Shown here in pieces: positions 32,430 to 43,500 of a stretch of 64,000 nt of DNA. The notes below the pieces were generated by a model. That model saw only the letters and a list, made by a program, of their open reading frames with translations. It was not told where the DNA came from and did no database searches. Numbering within the stretch: the stretch's first letter is position 1; each line of letters opens with the position of its first letter. Source of the stretch: Sorangium cellulosum (GTDB taxonomy: Bacteria > Myxococcota_A > Polyangia > Polyangiales > Polyangiaceae); assembly GCF_004135735.1 (NCBI RefSeq), contig NZ_CP012670.1:10930501-10994500 (forward strand), given 5' to 3'. The translations under genes were made by a program, and so were the position numbers.

Positions 32430-34738
32430 CCGCGCGCGACGTCCGCGCCGAGCCGCCGGTCGAGCCGGAGCCGCCCCGGATCGGCGAGTGCAGCGAGGCG
32501 GCCGGCGGGCTCGCGGCGGTCGGCGCGACGCTCCAGCACGCGATCGGGGAGATGGGCGTCTCGCGCGCCGTGCGCACGCTCCTGCGCGTCAACCAGGGCG
32601 AGGGGTTCGACTGCCCCGGGTGCGCGTGGCCCGAGCCCGAGCAAGGTCGCTCGCTCGCGGAGTTCTGTGAAAACGGCGCCAAGGCGGTCGCCGAGGAGGC
32701 GACGCTCCGGCGCGTCACGCCCGACTTCTTCCGCGAGCACAGCGTCGCGGAGCTCTCGAGGCAGCCGGATCTCTGGCTCGGCAAGCAGGGCCGGCTCACC
32801 CACCCGATGCTGCTCGACGAGGGCGCCACCCACTACCGGCCGGTGTCGTGGGACGAGGCGCTCGCGATCGTCGCCTCGGCGCTCCGCGCGCTCCGCTCGC
32901 CGGACGAGGCGATCTTCTACACGTCGGGGCGCACGAGCAACGAGGCCGCGTTCCTCTACCAGCTCTTCGCGCGCGAGCTCGGCACCAACAACCTGCCCGA
33001 CTGCTCGAACATGTGCCACGAGTCGAGCGGCGTCGGCCTGCGCGAGGCCATCGGCGTGGGCAAGGGGACCGTGTCCCTCCACGACTTCGAGCTCGCCGAC
33101 GCGATCTTCGTCGTCGGGCAGAACCCCGGGACGAACCACCCGCGCATGCTCACGGCGCTGCGCGAGGCGCGGAGGCGCGGGTGCGAGATCGTGACCGTGA
33201 ACCCCCTCCCCGAGGTGGGCAACGAGCGCTTCCGCCACCCGCAGCACCCGGGCGACCTCGTCGGCCCGGGCGTGCCGCTCTCGTCGCTCTTCCTCCAGGT
33301 GCGCATCAACGGCGACGTCGCGCTCTTCACCGGGATCATCAAGGAGATGCTCGAGGAGGAGGAGCGCCGGCCGGGGGCGGCGCTCGATCGCGCGTTCATC
33401 GCGGAGCACACCCGCGGCCTCGAGGCGCTCGCGGCCGCCGCGCGCGAGGCGCCGTGGGACGACATCGTGGAGCAGAGCGGCGTCCCGCGCGACCGGATCC
33501 GGGCGGCGGCCGAGATCGCGATGCGGTCCGAGCGCACGATCGCGTGCTGGGCCATGGGCCTGACGCAGCACCAGAACGGCGTGGCCAACGTGCAGCAGCT
33601 CATGAACTTCCTGCTCCTGCGCGGCAACATCGGCCGGCCCGGCGCGGGCCCGTGCCCGGTGCGCGGGCACAGCAACGTGCAGGGCGACCGGACGATGGGC
33701 ATCTGGGAGCGCCCGCCCGCCGAGCTCCTCGACCGCATCGAGGCGAATTTCGGCTTCTCGCCGCCCCGCCACCACGGCCTCGACACGGTCGCCGCGATCG
33801 CGGCCATGGCCGAGGGGCGGGCCCGCGTCTTCTTCGCGCTGGGCGGCAACTTCCTCTCGGCCACGCCGGACACGGCCCTCACCGCCCGCGCCCTCGCCCG
33901 GTGCGACCTCACCGCGCACGTGTCGACCAAGCTGAACCGGGCGCACCTCGTGACGGGCAAGCGCGCCCTCATCCTGCCCTGCCTCGGGCGCACCGAGCGC
34001 GACGTGCAGGCGAGCGGGCCGCAGTTCGTGACGGTCGAGAACTCGATGGGCGTCGTCTCGAGCTCGCGCGGCAGCCTCCCGCCGGCGTCGGAGATGCTGC
34101 GGAGCGAGGTCGCGATCGTGGCGGGGCTCGCCCGCGCGACCCTGGGCGCGAGGTCGCGCGTGCCCTGGGAGGAGCTCGCCGCCGATTACGATCGCGTTCG
34201 CGATCTCATCGAGCGCACGATCCCCGGATTCGACGACTTCAACGCGCGCGTCAAGGACCCGCGCGGCTTCGCCCTGCCGAACGCCGCGGCGAGGCGCGAG
34301 TTCCGCACGGAGACGGGCAAGGCGAATTTCATCGCTCATCCGCTCCCGCGGCGCGAGCTCGAGCCAGGCGAGCTCCTGATGATGACGATCCGCAGCCACG
34401 ACCAGTACAACACGACCATTTACGGGCTCGACGACCGCTACCGCGGCGTGCGCGGCGGGCGACGGGTCGTGTTCATGAGCGCCGAGGACGCGGCCGAGCG
34501 CGGGCTCGCGCAGGGCGATCTCGTCGATATCACGAGCCGGTTCTCCGACGGCGAGCGCGTCGCGCGCGCGTTCCGCGTCGTGCTCTACGCGATCCCCCGC
34601 GGCAACGTCGCGACCTATTTCCCCGAGGCCAACGTGCTCGTGCCGCTCGGCAGCGTCGCCGACAAGAGCCGTACGCCAGCGTCGAAATCGATCATCGTCC
34701 GTATCCGGCCGTCTGCGGATCGAGGCGAGTCGACATGA
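32426..34738 (+). CDS. FdhF/YdeP-type molybdopterin oxidoreductase
   Basis: This 770-aa cytoplasmic bis-MGD enzyme is related to formate dehydrogenase H and E. coli YdeP. The N-terminal GFDCPGCAWPEP is typical of the YdeP group, which lacks the Fe4S4 Cys set. FYTSGRTSNEAAFLYQLFAR, NLPDCSNMCHES (where FdhF has its Sec/Cys region), VVGQNPGTNHPR and RSHDQYNTTIYGLDDRYRGV are conserved cofactor-binding parts. The GTG at 32426 overlaps the stop of the fdhD remnant, as a normal fdhD-fdhF junction would; open frame extends to 31922 but runs antisense to the ATPase and is rejected. The substrate of YdeP-type enzymes is not settled. Confidence 0.9.
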   Translation: MTARDVRAEPPVEPEPPRIGECSEAAGGLAAVGATLQHAIGEMGVSRAVRTLLRVNQGEGFDCPGCAWPEPEQGRSLAEFCENGAKAVAEEATLRRVTPDFFREHSVAELSRQPDLWLGKQGRLTHPMLLDEGATHYRPVSWDEALAIVASALRALRSPDEAIFYTSGRTSNEAAFLYQLFARELGTNNLPDCSNMCHESSGVGLREAIGVGKGTVSLHDFELADAIFVVGQNPGTNHPRMLTALREARRRGCEIVTVNPLPEVGNERFRHPQHPGDLVGPGVPLSSLFLQVRINGDVALFTGIIKEMLEEEERRPGAALDRAFIAEHTRGLEALAAAAREAPWDDIVEQSGVPRDRIRAAAEIAMRSERTIACWAMGLTQHQNGVANVQQLMNFLLLRGNIGRPGAGPCPVRGHSNVQGDRTMGIWERPPAELLDRIEANFGFSPPRHHGLDTVAAIAAMAEGRARVFFALGGNFLSATPDTALTARALARCDLTAHVSTKLNRAHLVTGKRALILPCLGRTERDVQASGPQFVTVENSMGVVSSSRGSLPPASEMLRSEVAIVAGLARATLGARSRVPWEELAADYDRVRDLIERTIPGFDDFNARVKDPRGFALPNAAARREFRTETGKANFIAHPLPRRELEPGELLMMTIRSHDQYNTTIYGLDDRYRGVRGGRRVVFMSAEDAAERGLAQGDLVDITSRFSDGERVARAFRVVLYAIPRGNVATYFPEANVLVPLGSVADKSRTPASKSIIVRIRPSADRGEST

Positions 34739-34784
34739 CACGCCAGGCGGTTTCAACCCGGTTGTCGCCCAGTGGAGTCCCCTC

Positions 34785-36197
34785 ATGAACACCAACGCTC
34801 CGTCCAGCATCGCCCCGCCCATCCCCGGTGAGCCCGAGCGCGCCTCCGTGCGGACCGCCGTCCCGGGCCCCGCCTCCGAGGCGCTCCGCGCCCGGCACGG
34901 CCGCTACCAGGACCCGCGGCCGATCCACTTCTACCAGGACGCGCGGAGGAGCCTCGGCAACTACATGGTCGACGTGGACGGCAACGTGTTGCTCGACGTG
35001 TACGGGCACATCGCCGCCGTGCCGCTCGGCTACAACCACCCGGACCTCCTGGCCGCGTGGAAGGACGGCCGCTTCGACTGGTGCGCCGGTTACCGCTCCG
35101 CGCTCGGGGTCGCGCCGGCGCCCGAGTGGGTCGACCTCGTCGAGAACACGCTGATGCGGGTCGCGCCGAAGGGGCACGCCCGCGTCTTCACCTTCACGAC
35201 CGGCGCCGAGGCGGTGGAGAACGCGCTCAAGGCCGCGTTCATCCGGCTCGCCCGCCGCCGGCGGGGCGGCGCGGCGCCGAGCGACGCCGACCTCGCGGCG
35301 GCGATGCTGAACCGCCAGCCCGGCGTGAACGCCTTCAAGGTGATCTCCTTCGAGGGCGGGTTCCACGGCCGCAGCCTGGGCGCGCTCTCGGCCACGCGGA
35401 GCAAGCCGATCCACAAGCTCGACATCCCCGCCTTCGACTGGCCCGTCGTGCCGTTCCCGGCGAGCCAGTTCCCCCTGGCCGCGCACGCGGAGCAGAACCG
35501 CGCCGCCGAGGCGCGCTCGCTCGAGGCGGTGAAGGCGGCGCTCGACGCGCACCCGGACGAGGTCGCGGCGGTCCTCGTGGAGCCCATCCAGGGCGAGGGC
35601 GGCGACCGCCACGCGAGCCCCGCGTTCTTCCAGGCGCTCCGCCGCCTCACCGCGGAGCGCGGCGTCGCGCTCATCCTCGACGAGGTGCAGACCGGCGGCG
35701 GCGGCACGGGCGCGATCTGGGCGCACGAGGCGTGGGACCTGCCCGAGCCGCCGGACATGGTCACGTTCTCGAAGAAGATGCAGCTCGGCGGCTTCTATTG
35801 CCGCGAGGAGCTCGCGCCGGCCGAGCCGTTGCGCATCTTCAACACCTGGCTCGGCGACCCGCTCCGCGGGGCGCAGCTCGAGGTGATCCTCGAGGTCGTC
35901 GAGCGCGACCGGCTCCTCGAGAACACCCGGGCGACGGGCGAGCGCCTGCTCGCCGGCCTGGAGGACCTGTGCCGCCGCTACCCCGGGGTGCTCTCGGGCG
36001 CCCGCGGCCTCGGCACCTTCGCGGCCGTCGATTTCCCCGACGGCGCCCGTCGCGACGCGGCGCTCGCGGCGCTCCGGAACCGCGGGCTCGAGGTGGGCGG
36101 CTCGGGCGACCGCGCGCTCCGCTTCCGGCCGGCGCTGGTCTTCGGTCCCCGCCACGCCGCCGAGGCGCTCGATCGGCTCGAGTCGGTCTGCCAATGA
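34785..36197 (+). CDS. gabT: 4-aminobutyrate aminotransferase, eukaryotic type
   Basis: This 470-aa PLP enzyme transfers the amino group of GABA to 2-oxoglutarate, giving succinate semialdehyde. It closely follows the mitochondrial ABAT pattern: FEGGFHGRSLGALSATRSKP, IHKLDIPAFDWPVVPFPASQ, VEPIQGEGGDRHAS, LDEVQTGGGGTG, TFSKKMQLGGF (PLP lysine K331) and IFNTWLGDP. This is unlike the common bacterial gabT. It starts 46 bp after the FdhF-like gene and overlaps the HDAC-type gene by ATGA, so these two are coupled. Confidence 0.9.
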   Translation: MNTNAPSSIAPPIPGEPERASVRTAVPGPASEALRARHGRYQDPRPIHFYQDARRSLGNYMVDVDGNVLLDVYGHIAAVPLGYNHPDLLAAWKDGRFDWCAGYRSALGVAPAPEWVDLVENTLMRVAPKGHARVFTFTTGAEAVENALKAAFIRLARRRRGGAAPSDADLAAAMLNRQPGVNAFKVISFEGGFHGRSLGALSATRSKPIHKLDIPAFDWPVVPFPASQFPLAAHAEQNRAAEARSLEAVKAALDAHPDEVAAVLVEPIQGEGGDRHASPAFFQALRRLTAERGVALILDEVQTGGGGTGAIWAHEAWDLPEPPDMVTFSKKMQLGGFYCREELAPAEPLRIFNTWLGDPLRGAQLEVILEVVERDRLLENTRATGERLLAGLEDLCRRYPGVLSGARGLGTFAAVDFPDGARRDAALAALRNRGLEVGGSGDRALRFRPALVFGPRHAAEALDRLESVCQ

Positions 36198-37162
36198 CCT
36201 CGAGCGCGGGCGCCTCGCCCCCGATCCGCGTGTTCCACGCGCCGGGGTACTTCGCGGACATCGGCCAGCACGTCATGCCGATGCGGAAGTTCGCCCTGGT
36301 GCGCGAGGCCATCGAGCGGAGCGGCCTGCCCGCGCGCATCGAGGCGCCGGAGCCGGTCGGCGACGAGGATCTCCTGCGCGTCCACGCGCCCGGCTACGTC
36401 CAGGCGATCGCGACCGGCGAGCCCCGGGCGCTCGCGGAGTCGCAGAAGCTGCCGTGGTCGCCGGCGCTCGCCGCGGCGGTCCGCCTCACGAACGGCGGCT
36501 GCGTGGCCGCCGCGTTCGCCGCGCTGGAGGACGGCATCGCGGGCAACCTCGCGAGCGGCTTCCATCATGCACATGAAGATCACGGCGAGGGCTTCTGCAC
36601 CTTCAACGGGCTCGTCGTCGCGCTCGAGCGCGCGCGCGCCGAGGGGCGAATCCGCCGCGGCCTCGTGGTCGACCTGGACCTCCATTACGGCAACGGCACC
36701 GCATCGCTGCTCGCGTCGCGCCCGTGGGCGTTCGGGCTGTCCATCTACGGGAGCTGGTACAAGGACAACCGGGCGCACCGGGACGTCGAGGGCGAGCGCG
36801 CCCCGGACGCGGCCAATCGCTGGTCGGTCCCGGTGCCGAACGGGAGCGGCGGCGCCGCGTACCTCGAGATCCTGGCACGGCACCTCGGCCCCGCGATCGA
36901 CCGCGCGGCGCCCGATCTGATCCTCTACCAGGCCGGCGCGGATCCTTACCGCGAGGATCCGTACTCGCCGCTCGATCTGTCGCACGACGACCTGCGCGCG
37001 CGCGACGAGGTGGTGTTCCGTGCGGCGCTCGAGCGGCGCATCCCGATCGCGTGGGTGCTCGCGGGCGGCTACACGCCCGACGTGAGCAAGGTGGTCGAGG
37101 TGCACCTCGGCACGTTCCGCGAGGCGGTGCGGGCGCGGGAGGCGCAGGCGCGCCGCGGGTGA
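36194..37162 (+). CDS. HDAC-fold amidohydrolase (histone deacetylase family)
   Basis: This 322-aa zinc hydrolase of the arginase/deacetylase fold removes acyl groups from amines, in bacteria often from acetylpolyamines or acetylated metabolites. Catalytic elements are SGFHHAHEDHGEGFCTFN (H124/H125), zinc ligands D162 and H164 in VVDLDLHYGNGT, and D250 in QAGADPYREDP; VLAGGY matches the late Gly-rich motif. Overlap with gabT (ATGA) suggests acetylpolyamine or N-acetyl-GABA-type substrates feeding into GABA catabolism, which is inference. Its 3' end, from 36989, is duplicated at 58850. Confidence 0.9.
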   Translation: MTSSAGASPPIRVFHAPGYFADIGQHVMPMRKFALVREAIERSGLPARIEAPEPVGDEDLLRVHAPGYVQAIATGEPRALAESQKLPWSPALAAAVRLTNGGCVAAAFAALEDGIAGNLASGFHHAHEDHGEGFCTFNGLVVALERARAEGRIRRGLVVDLDLHYGNGTASLLASRPWAFGLSIYGSWYKDNRAHRDVEGERAPDAANRWSVPVPNGSGGAAYLEILARHLGPAIDRAAPDLILYQAGADPYREDPYSPLDLSHDDLRARDEVVFRAALERRIPIAWVLAGGYTPDVSKVVEVHLGTFREAVRAREAQARRG

Positions 37163-37595
37163 CGCCGGCGCCTCCGCGCGCGGGCGCACGGGGCATGCAC
37201 GCGTTGATGCGGGCGCGAGGTGCCGCGCGATATCGCTCCATGTTGGCGCGACGGTCGCGGCGCTGATCGTGACGGGATGACGCAGCAGATTCGCGAGCTT
37301 CTGGGGCGATAGTCTCGGAGGGGCGTGTCTCCGCTCGGTTCAGCAGGCCGATGGGATGACCGCGGGCCGCGGACAGCGAATCGATCGATTGTCAAGTGTA
37401 TTTACGATGACTCCGCGCGGAGAGGAGAACGCCCTGCTGGCGCATGCGTCGCTGACGCGGAAATGCCGCGGTCAATGGCAGTAAGTGGTGATGGGCTGTC
37501 ATCGTCTCCAATCGAGTGCGTGTTGACAATGCATTCTGATTGAGGGACCCTGCGCGGGTTTTCACTTTGTGAGACCTTGCGTCGGGGGAAACGAT
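37163..37595. promoter_or_regulatory. Intergenic region before the RHS array
   Basis: These 433 bp hold no supported gene. GC content falls around 37385-37410 and 37480-37570. A TTGACA at 37523-37528 has no matching -10 at 16-18 bp. The first 50 bp continue the similarity to the sequence after the HDAC fragment at 59022-59060. The RHS promoter is presumably here. Confidence 0.4.
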
Positions 37596-40500
37596 ATGCG
37601 GCGGGTGGGTTGGCTGCTTCGTCTTGCAGTGGTTCTCGGGGTGGTGCTGGTGCTCGGGCGGGGGCACGAGGGGGTCGCGCTGGCAGGGCCGTCAGGGACT
37701 CGGCTTCTGCCGCTCTCGCCCCCAGGCGGCGGGATCGCGCTATCGGCGATGCCGTTGCGATTGCCGCGCGACGACGGCGGGCGCATGGCGACGGGGCCTG
37801 ATGTCGGTGCGCCGCCGGTCCCGGACGATGGGGCTCCGCACGGCGAGATCGTGCGGCCCGACGAGGCGCGGGTGATCGCGTTCGACGGGGCGGTGCTGGA
37901 GATCCCGCAGGGAGCGGTGGACGAGCCGGTGCGGATCACGATCCGTCCGCTCGACCCGGGCGAGGTGCGGCCCATGGGGCGGGCGATGGTGAACGTCACG
38001 CCCGGAGGGCGGGCATACCGGTTCGGGCCGCACGGGCTCAAGTTCAAGAAGCCCGTGCGCCTGATGCTGCCCTACGATGAGGGCGCGGTGCCTCCGGGGA
38101 TGACGGCACGGCACATCAGCGGCTTCTATTTCGACGAGGCGCTGGGCCAGTGGGAGCGCGTGGCGCGCGACGGCGAGCCCGCGCAGGGCAAGCTGGCGAG
38201 CCTGACCGACCATTTCACCGATTTCATCAGCGCGACCTTGGCGATGCCGGACGCGCCGGGCACGCGCAGCTTCGATCCGAACAGCATCAAGGGGCTCGCG
38301 CTGGGCAGCCCGCTCGCGGGCGTGACGTTGATCGCGCCGCCCGAGGCCGGATCGAGCGGCGCCGCGCGGCTGCGCCACGCGATCGAGGTTCCTCCGGGGC
38401 GAAACGGGATCGAGCCGGCGATCTCCATCGAGTACGACAGCGAGCATCGCAACGGGTGGCTCGGCGTCGGGTGGGATCTCCGGCTCTCGAGCCTCGAGAT
38501 CGACACGCGCTTCGGCGTGCCGAGGTATGCGGCGGGAGAGGAGCCGCGCTACCTGCTCGACGGCAGCGAGCTCGTGCCCGCCGTGGCCGACGGGCCGTGC
38601 GGGGATCCGTGCGCGTACCGGCGGCGGGTGGAGGGGCGATTCGATCGCATCCTGCGCCGTGGCGGCGGGCCCACCAGCTACTTCTGGGAGGTCACGGACA
38701 AGGACGGGACGACCTACGTTTACGGTCGCAGCGCGAGCGCGCGGCTCGACGATCCGGAGCCCGGTCCGGACCAGCCGCGCAACGTGTTCCGCTGGTACCT
38801 GGAGGAGGTCCGCGACACGTTCGGCAACCAGATGTGGATCCATTACGGCCGGGATACCGCGCAGGGCTCGGCGCCGCGCATCGAGGTGCACCCCGAGCGC
38901 ATCGAGTACACGGCGAATGCGTCGCAGGACGTGGAAGCGGCGTATGCGGTGGACTTCGTGACCGAGATCGGGCGGCCCGACGTCTTGCTCAGCGGCAGGC
39001 CGGGCTTCCTGGAGCGGACGGCCGAGCGGCTCGCGCGGGTCGACGTGCGGTTCGGAAACACCGTGATCCGCAGCTACGTGCTGGACTACGCGCAGGGCGA
39101 CTTCGGCAAGAGCCTGCTCCGGGCGATCGCGCTCCACGGTCGAGGCACCCGGCAGGAGGACGGGCAGGTGGCGCTCGGCCAGGAGCTGTATCGCCACACG
39201 TTCGATTATTTCACCGCGCCGCGCAACGCCGAGGGCCAGGTGGCGGCGTTCGCGCAGGCGGCCGAGGTGTGGGGGCACGCGCGGCGGGAAGGAGGCCTGT
39301 CGCGCTCGGAGGACTCGACCGTCGGCGGCAGCGCGTCCGTGGGGCTGGGCATCGGCCCGTTCTCGATCTCGGTGGGCGGAGGCGGCTTCTCCGGCGACGA
39401 GCTGGTGCGCGGGAGCGTGTTCGATCTGAACGGCGACGGGATGCCGGACTTCCTCTACGACGGCGGCAATGCGGGTTTGAGCTTCCTTCGCGCGGCGCCG
39501 GGAAACCATCTCGCGACGGCGAGCGTTCCCGGGTTGCTCCAGGACGCCCTCGGCCTGACGGACCGCTCGGGGTGGAGCGTGCACGCGGGGCTCAATGTCG
39601 CCGTGCTGAGCGGCTCGGTGTCGTACACGCGGAGCAGCACCGAGGACGAGCGGATCGTGACGGACATCAACGGCGACGGGTATCCCGATCTGGTCTCGAC
39701 CGGCGCGCTCGGGACCGTGGTCGCCGCGCTGAACGACCGGCGGGGCCGGTTCGGGAGCCCAGCGCCGTGGGGCGAGCTCGGACTGGGCGCGCCCTCGGGG
39801 CATCCCGACTTTGCCCAGGCGGCGCGCGAGGACTTCCATCCGGCCGATCCGCTCCTGCGCTGGATCGCGCCGTTCGCGGGGGACATCCGCATCGGCGGTG
39901 TGGTGCAGAAGCAGGCGGCGGGCGGCGACGGGGTGCGCGTCGAGATCGTGCAGAGCGGTGAGGCGGAGCCGCTGTTCAACGATGTGATCGACGGGGACGA
40001 CGTGACGCCGTGCGCCCTTGGCGCGCACGGGTGCGGGGGCGGCGCGCTGACGACCCATGTCGCCGTGGGCGACCGGATCTATTTCCGGGTGAGCGCGGCG
40101 CCGACGATCGATCCCGAGGCGGCCGTGGATACGACGGCCGATCTCCTGTCCTGGAGCCCGACGATCACGTACGTGGTCGACGAGGCGCAGCTCGGGCAGA
40201 TCGGCCCGGACGGGGCGCCGCTCCACCACTTCGACTACAGCCAGGATCACCGGGTCGCAGGGCGGCCCGACGTGCCGTGGGTGGCGCCGGCGGACGGCGT
40301 GGTGCGGATCCTGGGCGATCTCACGAAGCAAGAGACGAGCGATGATCTGTGGGTGGCGATCGTGCGCGAGCGCGACGGTGAGAGTGAGTCGCTCCTGCAG
40401 TTGCAGCGGGTGGGCGCGGAGGACGGCGGGCTCGAGCTCGACGAGCTCAGGCGCGATGGGAAGCTGCCCGACCTGATCCCGGTGAACGCGGGCGATCGGA

Positions 40501-43500
40501 TCCGCTTCCGGGTGAGATCGGATGTGCCCGACGACCCGGCGCTCATCGCGTGGGATCCGGTGATCCGGTACGAGGAGTACACGCGCGTGGATCGCGCGAC
40601 GGGCACGCCGCGCCGCGGTCAGGTCGAGTGCGGGGTGCAGCCGAACGGCCAGACCGGGTGCATGCTGCACAACGACGGGCCCGGGGATGTGCCGCTGCCG
40701 CTGTCGCTCATCGAGCAGCGGGCGTTCGTGTCGATGCCGGTGGCGCGATGGTTGCCCGGGGCGCGTCGGGTGTCGTGGATCGCGCCGAGCACGGGGACGG
40801 CGCGGCTGGACGTGTCGCTGTTCGTGCCGGGGGCCAACTGGTCCGGCAACCCGCTGACGCTGGTGGTGCAAGGGGTGCATCGGCTGCTGTACAAGCATGA
40901 CTTCGTGGCGCTCAGCAGCGCTGGCAGCTTCTACAACGTGCCCATCGACGTGGAGGTCGAGGCCGGCGAGCCCATCTATGTCGCGGTCTTCGCGGGGCAG
41001 ATCGCGGACGGCTACTCCGCGACCGCGTGGATTGACGGCGAGCAGGTCCCCGTGGGCCTGCTGGCCCCGTACGCCGCGTCCGAGGTGGGGGCCGGGGGCG
41101 CACTGCAGGACCCGATGGCGGGCGGGTTTCACGGCTGGTCGGCGGGTTTCATCAACGGCGATCACGCCTTCTCCGAAGACGAGATCGTGTTCCCGACCCT
41201 CGATCCGGAGCGGGGCTTCACGCTCGCGGTGCCGCTGCCGGACGACGAGACGCCGGTCTGGGGCGCGGCGGCGTCGGATGCGTTCCTGGGGGGCGGCGCG
41301 GTCATGCCGTCGATCGTGGGCAGGGTCGGTCGGGGCCAGGGGCGGCTCGGGAGCCTGCGCAGCGCGGAGACGTGGAACGCGGAGGTCGCCGCGAGCCTCC
41401 CGAGCCTCGGGGCGGGCTACAGCTTCGGCAGCACGACGTCGGAGCGGGATCTGATCGACATCAACGGCGACCGGCTGCCGGACAGCGTGACGCGCGAGGG
41501 GGCGGTGCTCAACACGGGGCGGGGGTTCGGGCCGCACGTCGGCTTCTCGCTGCCGGAGCCGCTGCGGCGCATCGAGCAGCGCACGATCCGGCTGGACGTG
41601 AGCGGGTCGATCACGGTCGACAGCGGGAACGAGACGATCTCCGAGGTCGCGAGCGACGGGGCCTCCGAGGGTTTCATTCACACGCGCTTCGGCCTGGGCA
41701 CCAGCTATGGCCTGTCGGCGACGCACGTGGATCTCATCGACATCAACGGCGATGGCCTCGTGGATCAGGTGAAGCAGGATCCCGAGGGCGGGGCGATGAC
41801 CGTGGCGTTCAACCTGGGGCATCGGTTCACCGCGCCGGTGCCGCTCGCGCGCGAGCGCTTCCAGAAGCGTGACTTCGAAGCCGGGGACCTCAGCGAGGAG
41901 CTCGGCGATATCCTTCACGCGTTCACGGACGTGGCCAGCGTGGACGTGGTGCGGCTGGAGGACACGGGCGCGGACAGCATCGCGCCTGGCCTGGACGCGA
42001 CCGTGGTCGCGGCGGGCGCGGGGTACACGTACACGACGGCGCGGACGGTGGTGGATTTCGTCGATGTGAACGGCGATGGATTGCCCGACAAGGTGATGAA
42101 GGCGCCCGAGGAGGAGTCCTTCCGGGTGCAGCTCAACCTCGGCAGCGCGTTCGCGCCGGAAGAGAGCTGGCCGGCGGGGGCGTGGGGCGTGTCGATCGAT
42201 CCGCCGGAGTACACGTTCATGGGCGGCGGCGACGCGGTGAGCTTCCGCCGATCGGAGAGCTACGAGGGCAGCTTCAGCGTGGAGGTCTGCTACTTCCTCT
42301 GCGTCGGCGGGTCGGTGTTCTACTCGGAGGGGAGCGGGTCCTCGCAGCTCGGGTTCGAGGACATCGACGGCGACGGGCTCGCGGATCACGTGCTCAAGCG
42401 GGACGGGGACGAGGTCGTGTACGCGCGGGTGAACGCGCTCGGCAAGACGAACCTGCTCCGGCGGGTGGACCGGCCACTCGGCGGGAGCGTCGAGCTCGAC
42501 TACCGGCGCGAGGGGAACCTGGTGGTGCCGGGCGAGGGGGGGCCGGACGAGGTGGACAGCGCGCCTCTGGTCGACATGCCGTCGAGCCAGTGGGTGCTGA
42601 GCGATGTCACCGTGCGCGACGGGGTGGAGGAGACGCCGGGGGTGCACGGCGTGCACGCGTACCGGACGAGCATCGAGACGCACTCGGACGGGATCTACGA
42701 CCGGGATGAGCGCACGCACCTCGGCTACGGGCTCGTCACGACGACGGCGCTCGCCGAGGATGGCGTGACGGCGATGTCGGTCGAGGACCTCGAGCATTAC
42801 AACCACGACTTCTACCGGCGGGGCTTCGTGGCGCGGTCGACGCTGCGCGACGGCGACGGGATGCTCTACACGGTGGAGGAGATCGAGCACGCGCCGCCGC
42901 CCGAGGGGCTGGAGGCCCGCGTGGGGTGGTTCTTCCCCAGGGAGACGCGGCGGGAGAGCGCGTATTACGAGGGGACGACGGACGATGCGACGGCTCCGCA
43001 CAAGCGCACGGTCGAGACACGGGACTTCGATGAGCTCGGCAACCTGACGGGGCTGCACGCCTACGGCGAGGAGGACACGGCGGACGATGATCTGCACCAG
43101 ACGGTCGGGTACACGGAGCCTGGCTCGGCCTACATCGTCAAGCCGGAGTGGATCGAGACGCGGGACGCGGAAGATCGCTTGTTGCGCAAGCGCACGGCAG
43201 AGTACTGGCCGGGAACGGGCGCGCTGCGGTCCGTGACGAACGTCATCTCCGGCGGCAAGCGGCCGGACGGGGTGCCGTACGCGGACGCGGAGGCGACGTG
43301 GGCGTTCGCCTTCGACGATCACGGCAACCTCGAGACCTCCACCGACCCGAACGGGTACACGGTGACCTACGGTTACGACGCGACGACGCACAGCTTCCGC
43401 ACGTGCGTGAGCGACAGCTTCGGGTATCACTCGAACAGCGTGCCGAATCTGCTGTACGGCACGGTCGCGCAGGAGACCGACGTCAACGGCCACACGATGG

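Noticed and set aside
37523..37551. TTGACA as a -35 box for the RHS gene
   Set aside because: No reasonable -10 hexamer occurs 16-18 bp downstream (GACCCT at 17 bp).
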